Shown: positions 34,903-43,533, counted from the first letter of the stretch. The stretch is 64,000 nucleotides of DNA from Streptomyces phaeolivaceus (GCF_009184865.1 NZ_CP045096.1:8556001-8620000), one strand, 5' to 3'. Program-made: numbers and translations. The notes: generated by a model not told the origin, from the sequence alone.

Positions 34903-36501
34903 TCACTGCTCGCGCAGCGGGATCGACACGTACGACGGGTCGTTCGGCGGCGAGGAGAAGGTCAGCTGCGCGCCGGTCGGGTTGTGCTCGATGTAGAGCG
35001 GGTCGACCGTGTCGACGACCAGGGTGAGACGGTGGCCCGCCGGAACGTCGTAGGCCGTGGAGAGCAACTCCAGGTCCACGCCGAACGGTCGGCCGGGCGT
35101 CTCGCCGTGGAAGGTGTACGGCGCGTGGCTGACCAGCTTGCCGAGGCCGAGCGGGCCCACGTCGTACAGATAGGCGACGAGGGTGCCGCTCTCCTTGGTC
35201 GCGGTGACCGTGGTGTGCAGCCTGGCCGTCCCGCGCACGGCCTGTGTCCGCGGGTACTTCTCCGACTGCCACACGGCCGCCCAGCGGCGCGGCAGCAGCG
35301 GGATCGAGGCCATGGGCGGGAGTTGGGCCACCTGGTCCAGGATGCTGGAGAGGAAGACGACGCCGCCGTTCGCGCCCGAGTCGACGTTCGCGCGGATCGT
35401 GGTGCCGCTCGTCAGGGCGATCTTCCGGTGGGTCGCGGTGACGGACTTCCAGTCCGGATAGCCCTCGAAGGCGCCGCCCGTACGGGACTTGAGCCGGACG
35501 GGCGGTTCGCTGTCGATGCCGTTCTCCGTGCCCTTCAGATAGTGGTCGAACCAGCGCCGGGTGTCCGTCCACACGTCGTTGGGCAGCCCGAACAGTCCGG
35601 TGGCCTCCGTGGTGGCGTGGTCGCCGGGGCGCAGTTCCAGCCGTTTGGGGCCGGTGAGCTTCTCGTAGAAGTCGGCGTACTGGTTGGGCGGGAAGATCGA
35701 GTCGCCCCAGGCGTTGGCGAGCATGACCGCCGGGCCGTTGGTGTTGAGCTGGTCGAGATAGGTCTCGGGGGAACGTTTCTTTCCCCAGGTGATCATGTCT
35801 CCCTCCTTCGCCAGGTTCGAGGCGTAGAAGTCCGCGAAGATCTGCTGGAGTTCGGGGCCCTGGCGGCCGGTGATCCGTCCGGCGCCGTCCAGCAGGGCCG
35901 CCGCCTGGAGGTGCGGGGTGCGTCCGCCGTAGATCGAGTCGATCAGGTCCGCCCAGCCGCTGAGCGCGGCGACCGCCTTGACGCGCTTGTCGTGCGCGGC
36001 GGTGAGCAGGCTGATGCCGGCGCCGTACGACAGCCCCGCCATGCCGATGTGCTCGGCGTCGGCCGGGGTGTTGGCGAGGGCCCAGTCGATCACCTTGGAG
36101 GCGTCGGCGGTGTCGGGTGGCCCCGCTACCTCTATGTATCCGCCGGACTCCCAGAAGCCCCGGACGTTGTAACTGACGACGACATAGCCGGCGTCGGCGA
36201 GTTTTCGCGCCTGGGCCAGATACTCGATCTGGGGGAGGCCCCAGCTCGTGGGCAGCACCAGGAGCGGGTACGCGCGCGAGGCGTCGGCGGGGGCGACGAC
36301 ATTGGCCTTGAGGACCGTGCCGCCGTCGCCCTTGATGTCGACGAAGCGGACGGTCGGGGCGGCGGTGGAACCGGAGGCCGCCTGGGCGGCGGGGGCGAGG
36401 CCCAGGGCCGTGCCGGCGACCAGGGTGGCCGAGACGGCGCCGACGGCGCTCGTCCGCAGCGCCCTGGTCGTACGCGATGTGGTGCCGTGCGGGTGTCCCA
36501 C
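34903..36501 (-). CDS. Exported CocE/NonD-type alpha/beta hydrolase (X-Pro dipeptidyl-peptidase-like)
   Basis: 532 residues. Twin-arginine-like or Sec signal (TTSRTTRALRTSAVGAVSATLVAGTALGLAPAAQA), then an S15/CocE alpha/beta hydrolase: nucleophile elbow GMAGLSYGAGIS (Ser), VSYNVRGFWESGG, acid in ANAWGDSIFPP and His in RPGDHATTE; a C-terminal jelly-roll domain (GTARLHTTVTATKESGTLVAYLYDVGP) as in PepX/CocE. Acts outside the cell on an ester or peptide substrate. Start ATG 36501. Confidence 0.9.
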   Translation of the reverse strand: MGHPHGTTSRTTRALRTSAVGAVSATLVAGTALGLAPAAQAASGSTAAPTVRFVDIKGDGGTVLKANVVAPADASRAYPLLVLPTSWGLPQIEYLAQARKLADAGYVVVSYNVRGFWESGGYIEVAGPPDTADASKVIDWALANTPADAEHIGMAGLSYGAGISLLTAAHDKRVKAVAALSGWADLIDSIYGGRTPHLQAAALLDGAGRITGRQGPELQQIFADFYASNLAKEGDMITWGKKRSPETYLDQLNTNGPAVMLANAWGDSIFPPNQYADFYEKLTGPKRLELRPGDHATTEATGLFGLPNDVWTDTRRWFDHYLKGTENGIDSEPPVRLKSRTGGAFEGYPDWKSVTATHRKIALTSGTTIRANVDSGANGGVVFLSSILDQVAQLPPMASIPLLPRRWAAVWQSEKYPRTQAVRGTARLHTTVTATKESGTLVAYLYDVGPLGLGKLVSHAPYTFHGETPGRPFGVDLELLSTAYDVPAGHRLTLVVDTVDPLYIEHNPTGAQLTFSSPPNDPSYVSIPLREQ

Positions 36502-36564
36502 GGGTCGCTCCTCACTCGTGTAAGTGCAAAGTGACCCGACGGTAACCGGCCGCCCTTACCGGAA

Positions 36565-36584
36565 GTAACTCCTCGGTAAGTTAC
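36565..36584. promoter_or_regulatory. Inverted repeat upstream of CocE-like gene
   Basis: GTAACT (36565-36570) and AGTTAC (36579-36584) are perfect 6-bp arms in a region with repeated GGTAA words (36541-36596), about 65-85 bp before the hydrolase start. Probable operator for an unlinked regulator. Confidence 0.45.
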
Positions 36585-36668
36585 GTGACGGTAACGTTCG
36601 GCGGTCAAGGGGGTGGTGGTGAAGGGGCGGTGGTGAAGGGGTGACGGCGAAGGGGGAGTGGAGGTCGG

Positions 36669-37430
36669 CTAGGAGGCGCGGTGCGAGATCTGGGCCGGGG
36701 TCGACGGTGCCGGAGCCGGTGTCTGGGCCGCGCGGGTGACGTCCGCGACGAGTTCGACCACGTCGGCGCCGTACGCCTGGGAGTTGACGACCTTCAGCAG
36801 GAGCACGAAGGTGCCGGTGCCGTACTTGCGGTGCAGGCGCTCGTGGTTGCGGGCGAGATAGCGGGTGGCGGCCTGGTTGGTGATGGCGCGCTGACCGCAG
36901 AAGAGGAAGACGGGCCGGGCCTGGTCCGGCTGGCCGGTGGTGAGCCGGGCCAGGATGACGTGTTCGGTGATGCCGGGGTCGAGGCGGTGCTGCTCGTCGC
37001 CGATCTGGAAGGCGGCCCGGTGGGGACCCGGCTCGGGGTCCATGTTGAAGCTGATGCCGGGCAGCATCGCCGAGATGTGCGCGGCCATCCGGCGATTGGA
37101 TATGGGTCCGCCCACGCAGAACTCGGTGCGCTCGCCGAAACCCTGCTGAGCCGCGTCCTGGGTGATTATCTGCGCGTGTGATCCGCAGTCCTTGATCAGT
37201 GCCGAGAGCTCCAGCAGCGCGAACACGTCGAAGCGGTGGACCGCCAGGTCCGCGCTGGACGGATCGCGGTTGACCACCAGCAGGGACTCGGAGTTCTCCG
37301 GCAGCCCGAAGAAGGTTTGCTTGCGGCGGAGCTTCCGCTTCCACAGGTACGTCCGGAAGAACCAGCCCACCGAGGCACTGAGCCCGGCCGCGATCACACC
37401 GAGGACGATATTGCGCAGGTCGTCATTCAT
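36669..37430 (-). CDS. Membrane-anchored protein of unknown family
   Basis: 253 residues. One N-terminal membrane helix (IVLGVIAAGLSASVGWFFRTYLW, about 8-30) followed by a basic stretch (KRKLRRKQTFFG), which puts the large domain inside the cell. The domain begins SESLLVVNRDPSSADLAVHRFDVFALLELSALIKDCG and contains a GGPISNRRMAAHI segment and FLFCGQRAITNQAATRYLARN, giving a Rossmann-like alternation of strands and helices. C-terminus is Ala/Pro-rich. Start ATG 37430 is the first with the membrane helix directly following. No neighbour points to a function. Confidence 0.75.
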   Translation of the reverse strand: MNDDLRNIVLGVIAAGLSASVGWFFRTYLWKRKLRRKQTFFGLPENSESLLVVNRDPSSADLAVHRFDVFALLELSALIKDCGSHAQIITQDAAQQGFGERTEFCVGGPISNRRMAAHISAMLPGISFNMDPEPGPHRAAFQIGDEQHRLDPGITEHVILARLTTGQPDQARPVFLFCGQRAITNQAATRYLARNHERLHRKYGTGTFVLLLKVVNSQAYGADVVELVADVTRAAQTPAPAPSTPAQISHRAS

Positions 37431-37613
37431 GGCCGCGCATGGTAGCGGGCGCGGCCGAACACTGTACGAATCCCTGTCCGATTCCATGCGGGGCGTCCCG
37501 GTTCGAGGTGCTGTTGCGGCGGTGTTGCGGGACCGCCGGATGGCCGAGACACCGCTGACGGGGCCGTGGGGCCCGCGTTACTCTGCGCGGACGGTCCTTG
37601 ACTGGAGGTACGG

Positions 37614-39419
37614 ATGCGTCTGCGTCGCCCTGTCGCGCGGAAACTGGCTGTACTGGCGGCGACGTCCGCCGTGGTGGCGGTGGGGGCGGCCCCGCCGACG
37701 TCCGCCGCGACGGATCCCGTGGAGAAGGTCCCGGTGGCCGTCGGCTACGGCGGCGCCGTCTCCAGCGTCGACCCGGACGCCTCGGCCGCCGGGATCGAGG
37801 TGCTCCGCAAGGGCGGCAACGCGGTCGACGCGGCCGTCGCCACGGCCGCCGCGCTGGGCGTCACCGAGCCGTACTCGGCGGGCATCGGCGGAGGCGGGTA
37901 CTTCGTCTACTACGACGCCGGGTCCCGCACGGTGCACACCATCGACGGCCGGGAGACCGCGCCCCTGAGCGCCGGCGAGGACCTCTTCCTGGAGAACGGC
38001 CAGCCGATCCCGTTCGCCGAGGCCGTCACCAGCGGGCTGAGCGTCGGCACCCCCGGCACCCCGGCCACCTGGCAGACGGCGCTGCGGAGTTGGGGCAGCG
38101 AACCGCTCGGCAAGCTGCTGAAGCCCGCCGAGAAGCTCGCCCGCGACGGCTTCACCGTCGACGCGACCTTCCGCTCCCAGACCGCCTCCAACGAGGCCCG
38201 GTTCCGCAACTTCCCGGCCACCGCCGAGCTGTACCTCCCCGGCGGACAGCTGCCGGTGGTCGGCTCGACCCTCAAGAACCCCGATCTGGCCCGCACCTAC
38301 GCGGAGTTGGGCCGCAAGGGCGTCGGCGCCCTCTACCGGGGCGACCTCGCGCAGGACATCGTCGACACGGTCAACAAGCCGCCGGTGGACCCCGCCTCCG
38401 GCTACAACGCCCGCCCCGGCGACCTGACGACCGCCGACCTCGCCGCCTACCGCGCCAAGCGCCAGGCGCCCACGAAGGCCTCGTACCGAGGTCTCGGCGT
38501 CTACGGCATGGCGCCCTCCTCCTCCGGCGGCACGACGGTCGCCGAGGCCCTCAACATCCTTGAGCGGACGGACCTTTCGAAGGCGAGCGACGTCCAGTAC
38601 CTGCACCGCTACATCGAGGCCAGCCGGATCGCGTTCGCCGACCGGGGCCGCTGGGTCGGCGACCCCGCCTTCGAGGACGTCCCGACCAAGGGGCTGCTGT
38701 CGCAGCGGTTCGCCGACTCCCGCGAGTGCCTGATCAAGGACGACGCGGTGCTCACCAGCCCCGTCGCGCCCGGCGACCCGCGCAACCCGACGCCCTGCGC
38801 GGCCGGCGGTACGGCGGCGCCGACGACGTACGAGGGCGACAGCACGACGCATCTCACGGTCGCCGACAAGTGGGGCAACGTCGTCTCCTACACGCTCACC
38901 ATCGAGCAGACCGGCGGCAGCGGCATCACCGTGCCGGGGCGCGGGTTCCTGCTCAACAACGAGCTGACGGACTTCTCCTTCACCCCGGCCAACCCGGCCG
39001 TGCACGACCCCAACCTGCCCGGTCCGGGCAAGCGGCCCCGCTCGTCGATGTCACCGACCATCGTCCTCGACCGGCACGACAAGCCCGTGGTGGCGCTCGG
39101 TTCACCGGGTGGCGCGACCATCATCACGACCGTGCTGCAGACCCTGACCGGCTTCCTCGACCGGGGGCTGCCGCTGGTCGACGCGATCGCCGCGCCGCGC
39201 GCCAGCCAGCGCAACCAGACCACCACCGAACTCGAACCGGGCCTGTGGAACAGCCCGTTGAGGACCGAACTCGAAGCCATCGGCCACGGCTTCCGGCAGA
39301 ACCCGGAGATCGGCGCCGCCACCGCCGTCCAACGTCTGTCGAACGGCAAGTGGCTGGCCGCCGCCGAGACCGTACGACGCGGCGGCGGCGCGGCGATGGT
39401 CGTACGACCGGCCAAGTAG
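37614..39419 (+). CDS. ggt: Secreted gamma-glutamyltransferase
   Basis: 601 residues with a signal peptide (ARKLAVLAATSAVVAVGAAPPTSAA). Ntn-hydrolase family features: large-subunit motif LRKGGNAVDAAVATAAALGVTEPYSAGIGGGGYFVYYD, autocleavage/catalytic Thr in GDSTTHLTVADKWGNVVSYT (about residue 411), and small-subunit GLLLNNELTDFSF and SMSPTIVL-type segments. It transfers or hydrolyses gamma-glutamyl groups from glutathione or polyglutamate outside the cell. Start ATG 37614. Convergent with the truncated Clp gene. Confidence 0.95.
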   Translation: MRLRRPVARKLAVLAATSAVVAVGAAPPTSAATDPVEKVPVAVGYGGAVSSVDPDASAAGIEVLRKGGNAVDAAVATAAALGVTEPYSAGIGGGGYFVYYDAGSRTVHTIDGRETAPLSAGEDLFLENGQPIPFAEAVTSGLSVGTPGTPATWQTALRSWGSEPLGKLLKPAEKLARDGFTVDATFRSQTASNEARFRNFPATAELYLPGGQLPVVGSTLKNPDLARTYAELGRKGVGALYRGDLAQDIVDTVNKPPVDPASGYNARPGDLTTADLAAYRAKRQAPTKASYRGLGVYGMAPSSSGGTTVAEALNILERTDLSKASDVQYLHRYIEASRIAFADRGRWVGDPAFEDVPTKGLLSQRFADSRECLIKDDAVLTSPVAPGDPRNPTPCAAGGTAAPTTYEGDSTTHLTVADKWGNVVSYTLTIEQTGGSGITVPGRGFLLNNELTDFSFTPANPAVHDPNLPGPGKRPRSSMSPTIVLDRHDKPVVALGSPGGATIITTVLQTLTGFLDRGLPLVDAIAAPRASQRNQTTTELEPGLWNSPLRTELEAIGHGFRQNPEIGAATAVQRLSNGKWLAAAETVRRGGGAAMVVRPAK

Positions 39420-39443
39420 GTCTCAGCCAGGGGCGGTCGGCCC

Positions 39444-40241
39444 CTACGGGGCGGGCGGCGGCGTCGTACGGAAGGCGAGCCGCCCGTCCTCCATCTCCGC
39501 CACCACCCGGCTGCCGTACGGCAGTTCACCGTCGAGCAGCAGCCGGGACAGGGGGTTGTCGACCTCCCGCTGGATCGTGCGGCGCAGCGGCCGGGCACCG
39601 TACTCGGGCTGGTGGCCGATCTCGGCGAGACGGTCCACGGCCTGCTCGCCGAACTCGATGGTGACGCCCCGCGCGCGCAGCCGCTCCCGTGTGCGCTCCA
39701 GCAACAGGCCGGTGATCCGCCGCAGTTGGCCGTCGGTGAGCCGGCGGAAGACCACGATCTCGTCGACGCGGTTGAGGAACTCGGGTCGGAAGTGCTCCCG
39801 CAACGGCCTGAGGATCCGCTCGCGCCGGTCCGCCTCCTCGGCCTCGGCAACGCCCGCCGAGAAGCCCGGCCCCGACCCGCCCCGGCCGATGGCCTCCGAG
39901 CCCAGGTTGCTCGTCATCACGACCACGGTGTTGCCGAAGTCGACCGTGCGCCCCTGCGCGTCGGTGAGCCGGCCGTCGTCGAGGACCTGGAGCAGCAGAT
40001 GGAAGACGTCCGGATGCGCCTTCTCCACCTCGTCCAGCAACAGCAGCGCGTACGGCTGTCGGCGCACGGCCTCCGTCAGCCGGCCCGCCTCCTCGTGGCC
40101 GACATAGCCGGGCGGGGCGCCGATCAGCCGGCTGACCGCGTGCCGCTCCTGGTACTCGCTCATGTCGAGCCGCACCATCCGGTCCTCGCCGCCGAAGAGC
40201 GCCTCCGCCAGCGCGCGGGCCAGCTCCGTCTTGCCCACGCC
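39444..40241 (-). pseudogene. Truncated ClpB/ClpC-like AAA+ ATPase (second AAA domain only)
   Basis: The visible frame matches the C-terminal AAA+ module of a Clp ATPase from the middle of Walker A (GVGKTELARALAEALFGGED) through the pore loop GAPPGYVGHE, Walker B LLLLDEVEKAHPDV, sensor-1 VVVMTSNLG, sensor-2 and the C-terminal small domain (IEFGEQAVDRLAEIGHQPEYGARPLRRTIQREV). Everything before GVGKT, including GPT of Walker A, the first AAA domain and N-domain (about 550-600 aa), is missing. At the break the sequence becomes a copy of the dispersed repeat. The remainder could be opened by an accidental upstream start at 40457 but would lack a working nucleotide site. Confidence 0.9.
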
Positions 40242-40290
40242 GGGCGCGGGGAACTGCGCGACCAGCCCCCACGCACCCGTACCCGACAAC
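40242..40290. repeat. Dispersed palindromic repeat, half copy 5 at Clp breakpoint
   Basis: GGGCGCGGGGAACTGCGCGA and the usual tail CCAGCCCCCACGCACCCGTACCCGACAA are present; the other arm of the palindrome is absent, replaced directly by Clp coding sequence. Confidence 0.85.
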
Positions 40291-40317
40291 GCGCCCCACC
40301 CCAACGGCGCCCCCCGG

Positions 40318-41091
40318 CTACCCCCGCCACGCGGTAAGCACCCGCGGCCCCGCCTCCGTGATCGCCACCGTGTGCTCCGCGTGCGCCGCCCGCGACCCGT
40401 CGTCCGTCCGCAGCGTCCACCCGTCGGGCGCCGCGTGGTATCCGTCGCCGCCCCCACCGATCACCATCGGCTCGATCGCCAGCACCATCCCGTGCCGCAG
40501 CCGCATCCCGCGCCCGGGTCGCCCCTCGTTCGGTACGGCCGGGTCCTCGTGCATCCGGCGGCCGATGCCGTGACCGCCGAACCCGTCGGGGATCCCGTAC
40601 CCGGCGCCACGGCACACACCGCCGATCGCGTGCGCGATGTCGCCGATGCGGTTGCCGACGACGGCCGCCTCGATGCCCGCCGCGAGGGCGCGTTCGGCGG
40701 TCTCGACGAGCCGCAGATCGGCCGTGCGGGGCGTGCCCACCACGAAGCTGATCGCCGAGTCCCCGGCCCAGCCGCCGAGTTCGGCGCCGTAGTCGACGGA
40801 CACGAGGTCGCCGTCGCGCAGGCGGTACGACGTGGGGATGCCGTGCACGATCGCGTCGTTCACGGAGGCGCAGATCACCGCGGGGAAGGGGGTGGGCGCG
40901 AAGGAGGGCCGGTAGCCGAGGAAGGGCGACGTGGCGCCCGCCCCGCGCAGCACCTCGTGCGCCACCTCGTCCAGTTCGCGCAGGGAGACGCCCACGTCGG
41001 CGGCGTCCCGCACCGCGGCGAGCCCCTGCCCCACGATCTGCCCGGTCTCGTACATCGCGTCCATCGACGCATCCGTCTTCAGTTCCACCAT
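40318..41091 (-). CDS. map: Methionine aminopeptidase, type I (second paralogue type)
   Basis: 257 residues removing N-terminal Met from new proteins. Metal and substrate residues are visible: His in NDAIVHGIP, Asp in VSVDYGAELGGWAGDSAIS (two Asp ligands), His in GFGGHGIGRRMHEDP, Glu in VLAIEPMV and Glu in AEHTVAIT. Streptomycetes carry more than one map gene; this one is paired with a divergent XRE regulator and has a leaderless-type promoter, TATAGT ending 7 nt before the ATG. Followed by the repeat and truncated Clp. Confidence 0.95.
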   Translation of the reverse strand: MVELKTDASMDAMYETGQIVGQGLAAVRDAADVGVSLRELDEVAHEVLRGAGATSPFLGYRPSFAPTPFPAVICASVNDAIVHGIPTSYRLRDGDLVSVDYGAELGGWAGDSAISFVVGTPRTADLRLVETAERALAAGIEAAVVGNRIGDIAHAIGGVCRGAGYGIPDGFGGHGIGRRMHEDPAVPNEGRPGRGMRLRHGMVLAIEPMVIGGGGDGYHAAPDGWTLRTDDGSRAAHAEHTVAITEAGPRVLTAWRG

Positions 41092-41094
41092 GCC

Positions 41095-41159
41095 AATTAC
41101 TATACCGGTCGATGCCCAATTAATATACCGGTCCCGTGGTGGTGGGTCGGTATTAGAAT
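41095..41159. promoter_or_regulatory. Divergent leaderless promoters embedded in a three-copy repeat (map/XRE)
   Basis: AATTACTATACCGGTC (41095-41110) and AATTAATATACCGGTC (41118-41133) repeat with 23-bp spacing; an inverted partial copy, TCGGTATTAGAAT, occupies 41147-41159. The map -10 (TATAGT on the minus strand) lies in the first copy, 7 nt from its ATG; the XRE -10 (TAGAAT, 41154-41159) lies in the third, 6 nt from its ATG. The repeats are probably sites for the XRE protein. Confidence 0.65.
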
Positions 41160-41165
41160 GGGGTC

Positions 41166-41450
41166 ATGGTGCGCACCCCACTGACCCCCGAAGAGCGCGA
41201 ACGCGGCGAGCGGCTCGGCCGGTTGCTGCGCGAGGCCCGCGGTGGTCGTAGCATGGCGGAGATCGCCGCCGGCGCGGGTCTCTCCGCGGAGACCCTCCGG
41301 AAGATCGAGACCGGCCGTGCCCCCACCCCGGCCTTCTTCACGATCGCCGCCCTCGCCCGCACCCTGGGTCTGTCCATGGACGAACTGATCACGCGGTGCG
41401 CGCCGACCGCCGAGACCGCCCCGGCTGCGGTGGTGGCGGCAGTGGCCTGA
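41166..41450 (+). CDS. XRE-family helix-turn-helix regulator
   Basis: 94 residues: single Cro/C1 HTH (ERGERLGRLLREARGGRSMAEIAAGAGLSAETLRKIETGRAPTPAFFTIAALARTLGLSMDELI) plus a short Ala/Val-rich tail. No effector domain is visible, so it is probably a local DNA-binding switch. Divergent from map with shared operator-like repeats; likely represses both genes. ATG 41166 has no ribosome-binding site, consistent with a leaderless mRNA. Confidence 0.92.
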   Translation: MVRTPLTPEERERGERLGRLLREARGGRSMAEIAAGAGLSAETLRKIETGRAPTPAFFTIAALARTLGLSMDELITRCAPTAETAPAAVVAAVA

Positions 41451-41606
41451 CTCCTGCGCCCGGATGGTATGAACCCCGCACGCACAGCCGCCGCACGGCC
41501 GCGCACAGCACACTGCGTCCGCTCCGAAAACTTCGCGTAGCCGTCCTGTAACACAACTGGTGTTTTCTTACGGACCGGAGCACACCGGTCTGCCGGGGAG
41601 TATGCG

Positions 41607-43181
41607 ATGGCTGTGGATCAACTCCCGGGTCAAGTGCGGGAGTTCGCGGGATACCTGAACAAGCTGATGACGAAGCTCGACCAGGGCGGTGGCTGGTGCG
41701 CCGTCTTCTGGCAGCGCGACCCGGACGGTATGCGGGCCTGCCTCGACGGCCTGGAGGTGCCGCCCTGGGACGTCGTCGAGGCGCTGATGCACGACCTCGT
41801 CACGGCGTACGGTCCCGCCGCCGCGGCCCAGGAGACCGAGCGCGCCCGCGCCCTGCACCACGCCTCCCTGGCCGCCCACGACTCCCGGCCCGGCGGCCGT
41901 GAGGCCCTCGGCGACCGGCTCGACGTCATGCTCCGCGAACAGCGCTACGCCGCCGAACGCACCGCCGAACTGACCCGCCTCCTCCGGACCGCCACCACCC
42001 AGCAGGAGGCCGACTCCGTCCGTCTCGACCTGGCCTGGGCCCACGACGACCACGAACGCGCCACGGCCCGCTGCGCGGAACTGCGCACCCGCATCGAGGA
42101 CGCCGACCGCCGCGCCCCGCACCACCCCGCGCGGGGCGCGACGCGCTTTCCGGGCAACCCCGCCGGGGACGTCTTCCGGGTCCCGGAAGCGGAGGAGCGC
42201 GCGACCGACGCGGAGGAGCGCCCCGGCGGACGTATACACGCGGACGGGGCGGACCGGGCGGACCGGTACGGCGACGGCGGCGGCGCCCAAGGGAGCCCCA
42301 GCCGCGCGTCCACCCCCGCGTCCACCCCCGCTTCCGACCCCACCTCCGACCCCACCTCCGACCTCACCTCCACCTCCGACCCCACCTCCACCCCTGCGCC
42401 CGACCCCGAGGCCCCCGACCCGGGAGCCACCCCCGCGTCGCCCGCCAAGCAGCGGGCCAAGCGCCGCCCCCGAGGGGGTGCCCGTTTCGCCGGGGCGGCG
42501 GAGGTCGAGGAGGCTCCGCCGGCCGTCGTGCCCAGGACGGCACCGGCCGCCGGCCGCAAGGGGCGCGCGCCCCGGGGAGCCCGGTACGCGGGTGTCGCGG
42601 AGCGGGCCGAGACGGCGCAGCCGAAGCAGCCGCAGGCCCGGCAGGCGCTGGACGACGACGCCCGGCGGGAGGTCGCCGACACCGTGCAGCGGCTGGTGCG
42701 GCTGCGCCGGGAGGGCCGCAGCGGGGAGGCGCACGCCCTGCTCGTGGAGGTCGCGCAGGGTCCCGCCGCCCGGTTCCCGCTGCTCGCGGCCGACCTGCAA
42801 CGCGCGGGCCTCGGCGCCGACTGGGCCACCCTGTTGTGGGAGGCCGGTTCGCTGCCCGCCGACCGGCTGGTCGCGGTCGCGGACGCCCTGAACGCGGTGG
42901 GCCGCGCCTCGGACGGCGAGCAGATGCTGCGGCAGGGCGTCTCGCGACCCGCCGAGGAGATCGGCGAGGCCGTGCTCGCCTTCACCACCGAGGGGCGCGA
43001 ACGGGAGGCGCGTGCGCTGCTCGCCGTGTACGTCCGCGTACGCACCCCGGAGGAGGCGGCGCGCACCGCCGAGGCCCATCCGCGCCGGCTCAAGCCCCTC
43101 GTCCTGGCGGCGGCGCGCGCGGTCTCGGAGGAGCGCTACCGCGAGGTGGTGCACGCCCTCCGTGTACAGGGAATCACCTGA
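41607..43181 (+). CDS. Large conserved hypothetical protein with low-complexity centre
   Basis: 524 residues. N-terminal 165 aa are helical (PGQVREFAGYLNKLMTKLDQGGGWCAVFWQRDPDGMRACLDGLEVPPWDVVEALMHDL ... coiled-coil RTAELTRLLRTATTQQEADSVRLDLAWAHDD), then about 180 residues of Ser/Thr/Pro/Asp repeats (STPASTPASDPTSDPTSD) with two GAR(F/Y)AG-(A/V)-AE motifs, then a C-terminal helical repeat domain (RQALDDDARREVADTVQRLVRLRREGRSGEAHALLVEVA...). No signal peptide. An inverted repeat AACAC-N5-GTGTT (41550-41564) precedes the start. Family seen in Streptomyces, function unknown. Confidence 0.75.
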   Translation: MAVDQLPGQVREFAGYLNKLMTKLDQGGGWCAVFWQRDPDGMRACLDGLEVPPWDVVEALMHDLVTAYGPAAAAQETERARALHHASLAAHDSRPGGREALGDRLDVMLREQRYAAERTAELTRLLRTATTQQEADSVRLDLAWAHDDHERATARCAELRTRIEDADRRAPHHPARGATRFPGNPAGDVFRVPEAEERATDAEERPGGRIHADGADRADRYGDGGGAQGSPSRASTPASTPASDPTSDPTSDLTSTSDPTSTPAPDPEAPDPGATPASPAKQRAKRRPRGGARFAGAAEVEEAPPAVVPRTAPAAGRKGRAPRGARYAGVAERAETAQPKQPQARQALDDDARREVADTVQRLVRLRREGRSGEAHALLVEVAQGPAARFPLLAADLQRAGLGADWATLLWEAGSLPADRLVAVADALNAVGRASDGEQMLRQGVSRPAEEIGEAVLAFTTEGREREARALLAVYVRVRTPEEAARTAEAHPRRLKPLVLAAARAVSEERYREVVHALRVQGIT

Positions 43182-43237
43182 CCCCATCCGCGCGGGCGAC
43201 CGCGGGTCCGGCGGAGGCCGGCCGCGCAGGGCCTGGC

Positions 43238-43287
43238 TCTTTCAGGGGCGCGGGGAACTGCGCGAGAAGCCCCACCGGGCGCGCAGC
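43238..43287. repeat. Dispersed palindromic repeat, copy 6 (right arm)
   Basis: CTTTCAGGGGCGCGGGGAAC and TGCGCGAGAAGCCCCACCGG form the right arm and tail; the left arm is nearly lost (AGGGCCTGGCTC). Situated after the hypothetical protein gene. Confidence 0.75.
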
Positions 43288-43290
43288 CGC

Positions 43291-43350
43291 CCACGAACCC
43301 CCGCCCCCGCCCACGAACCCCCGCCCCCGCCCACGGACCCCCGCCCCCGC
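43291..43350. repeat. Three tandem 20-bp C-rich units
   Basis: CCACGAACCCCCGCCCCCGC occurs at 43291-43310 and 43311-43330, and CCACGGACCCCCGCCCCCGC at 43331-43350. The two first copies are identical, pointing to recent slippage. Confidence 0.95.
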
Positions 43351-43469
43351 CCGACCGGGCCGACGGGCGAAACGCAGGCGTAATCCTCCACTGGAGTGCG
43401 AAACGTGATCGACTCGGCCGGTTGACGACGATGGTCTTGCCCAGCCCGTCGACGGGGCTTAGTTTCAAG

Positions 43470-43500
43470 CCTCTACGGCCTGCGTCTACGGGCGTAGAGG
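43470..43500. promoter_or_regulatory. Inverted repeat before the pyrimidine-catabolism genes
   Basis: CCTCTACG (43470-43477) and CGTAGAGG (43493-43500) are perfect 8-bp arms; a further CTACGG lies between them. It is about 35 bp upstream of the nitrilase start codon and so could be an operator or 5' UTR hairpin. The PucR activator encoded downstream is a candidate ligand. Confidence 0.5.
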
Positions 43501-43533
43501 CTCGCTGAGGTCCCTGTCGAAGGAGCACCTGAC

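Larger units (their letters stand above)
43182..43533. other. Gene-free spacer between hypothetical protein and nitrilase gene
   Basis: About 350 bp holding, in order, a half copy of the dispersed repeat, three tandem 20-bp C-rich units, and an inverted repeat just before the nitrilase gene (each listed separately). No coding capacity with streptomycete codon bias was seen. Confidence 0.7.

Noticed and set aside
40242..40457. N-terminal extension of the truncated Clp protein
   Set aside because: The in-frame codons before GVGKT translate the dispersed repeat and map 3' flank; they do not resemble any Clp N-terminal sequence.
41568..43187. 539-residue minus-strand frame opposite the hypothetical protein
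   Set aside because: Gly/Val/Arg-rich shadow without motifs; the plus-strand frame has the expected third-position GC pattern.
43182..43533. CRISPR-like array in the C-rich 20-bp repeats
   Set aside because: The three 20-bp units are contiguous with no spacers, so this is a simple tandem repeat.
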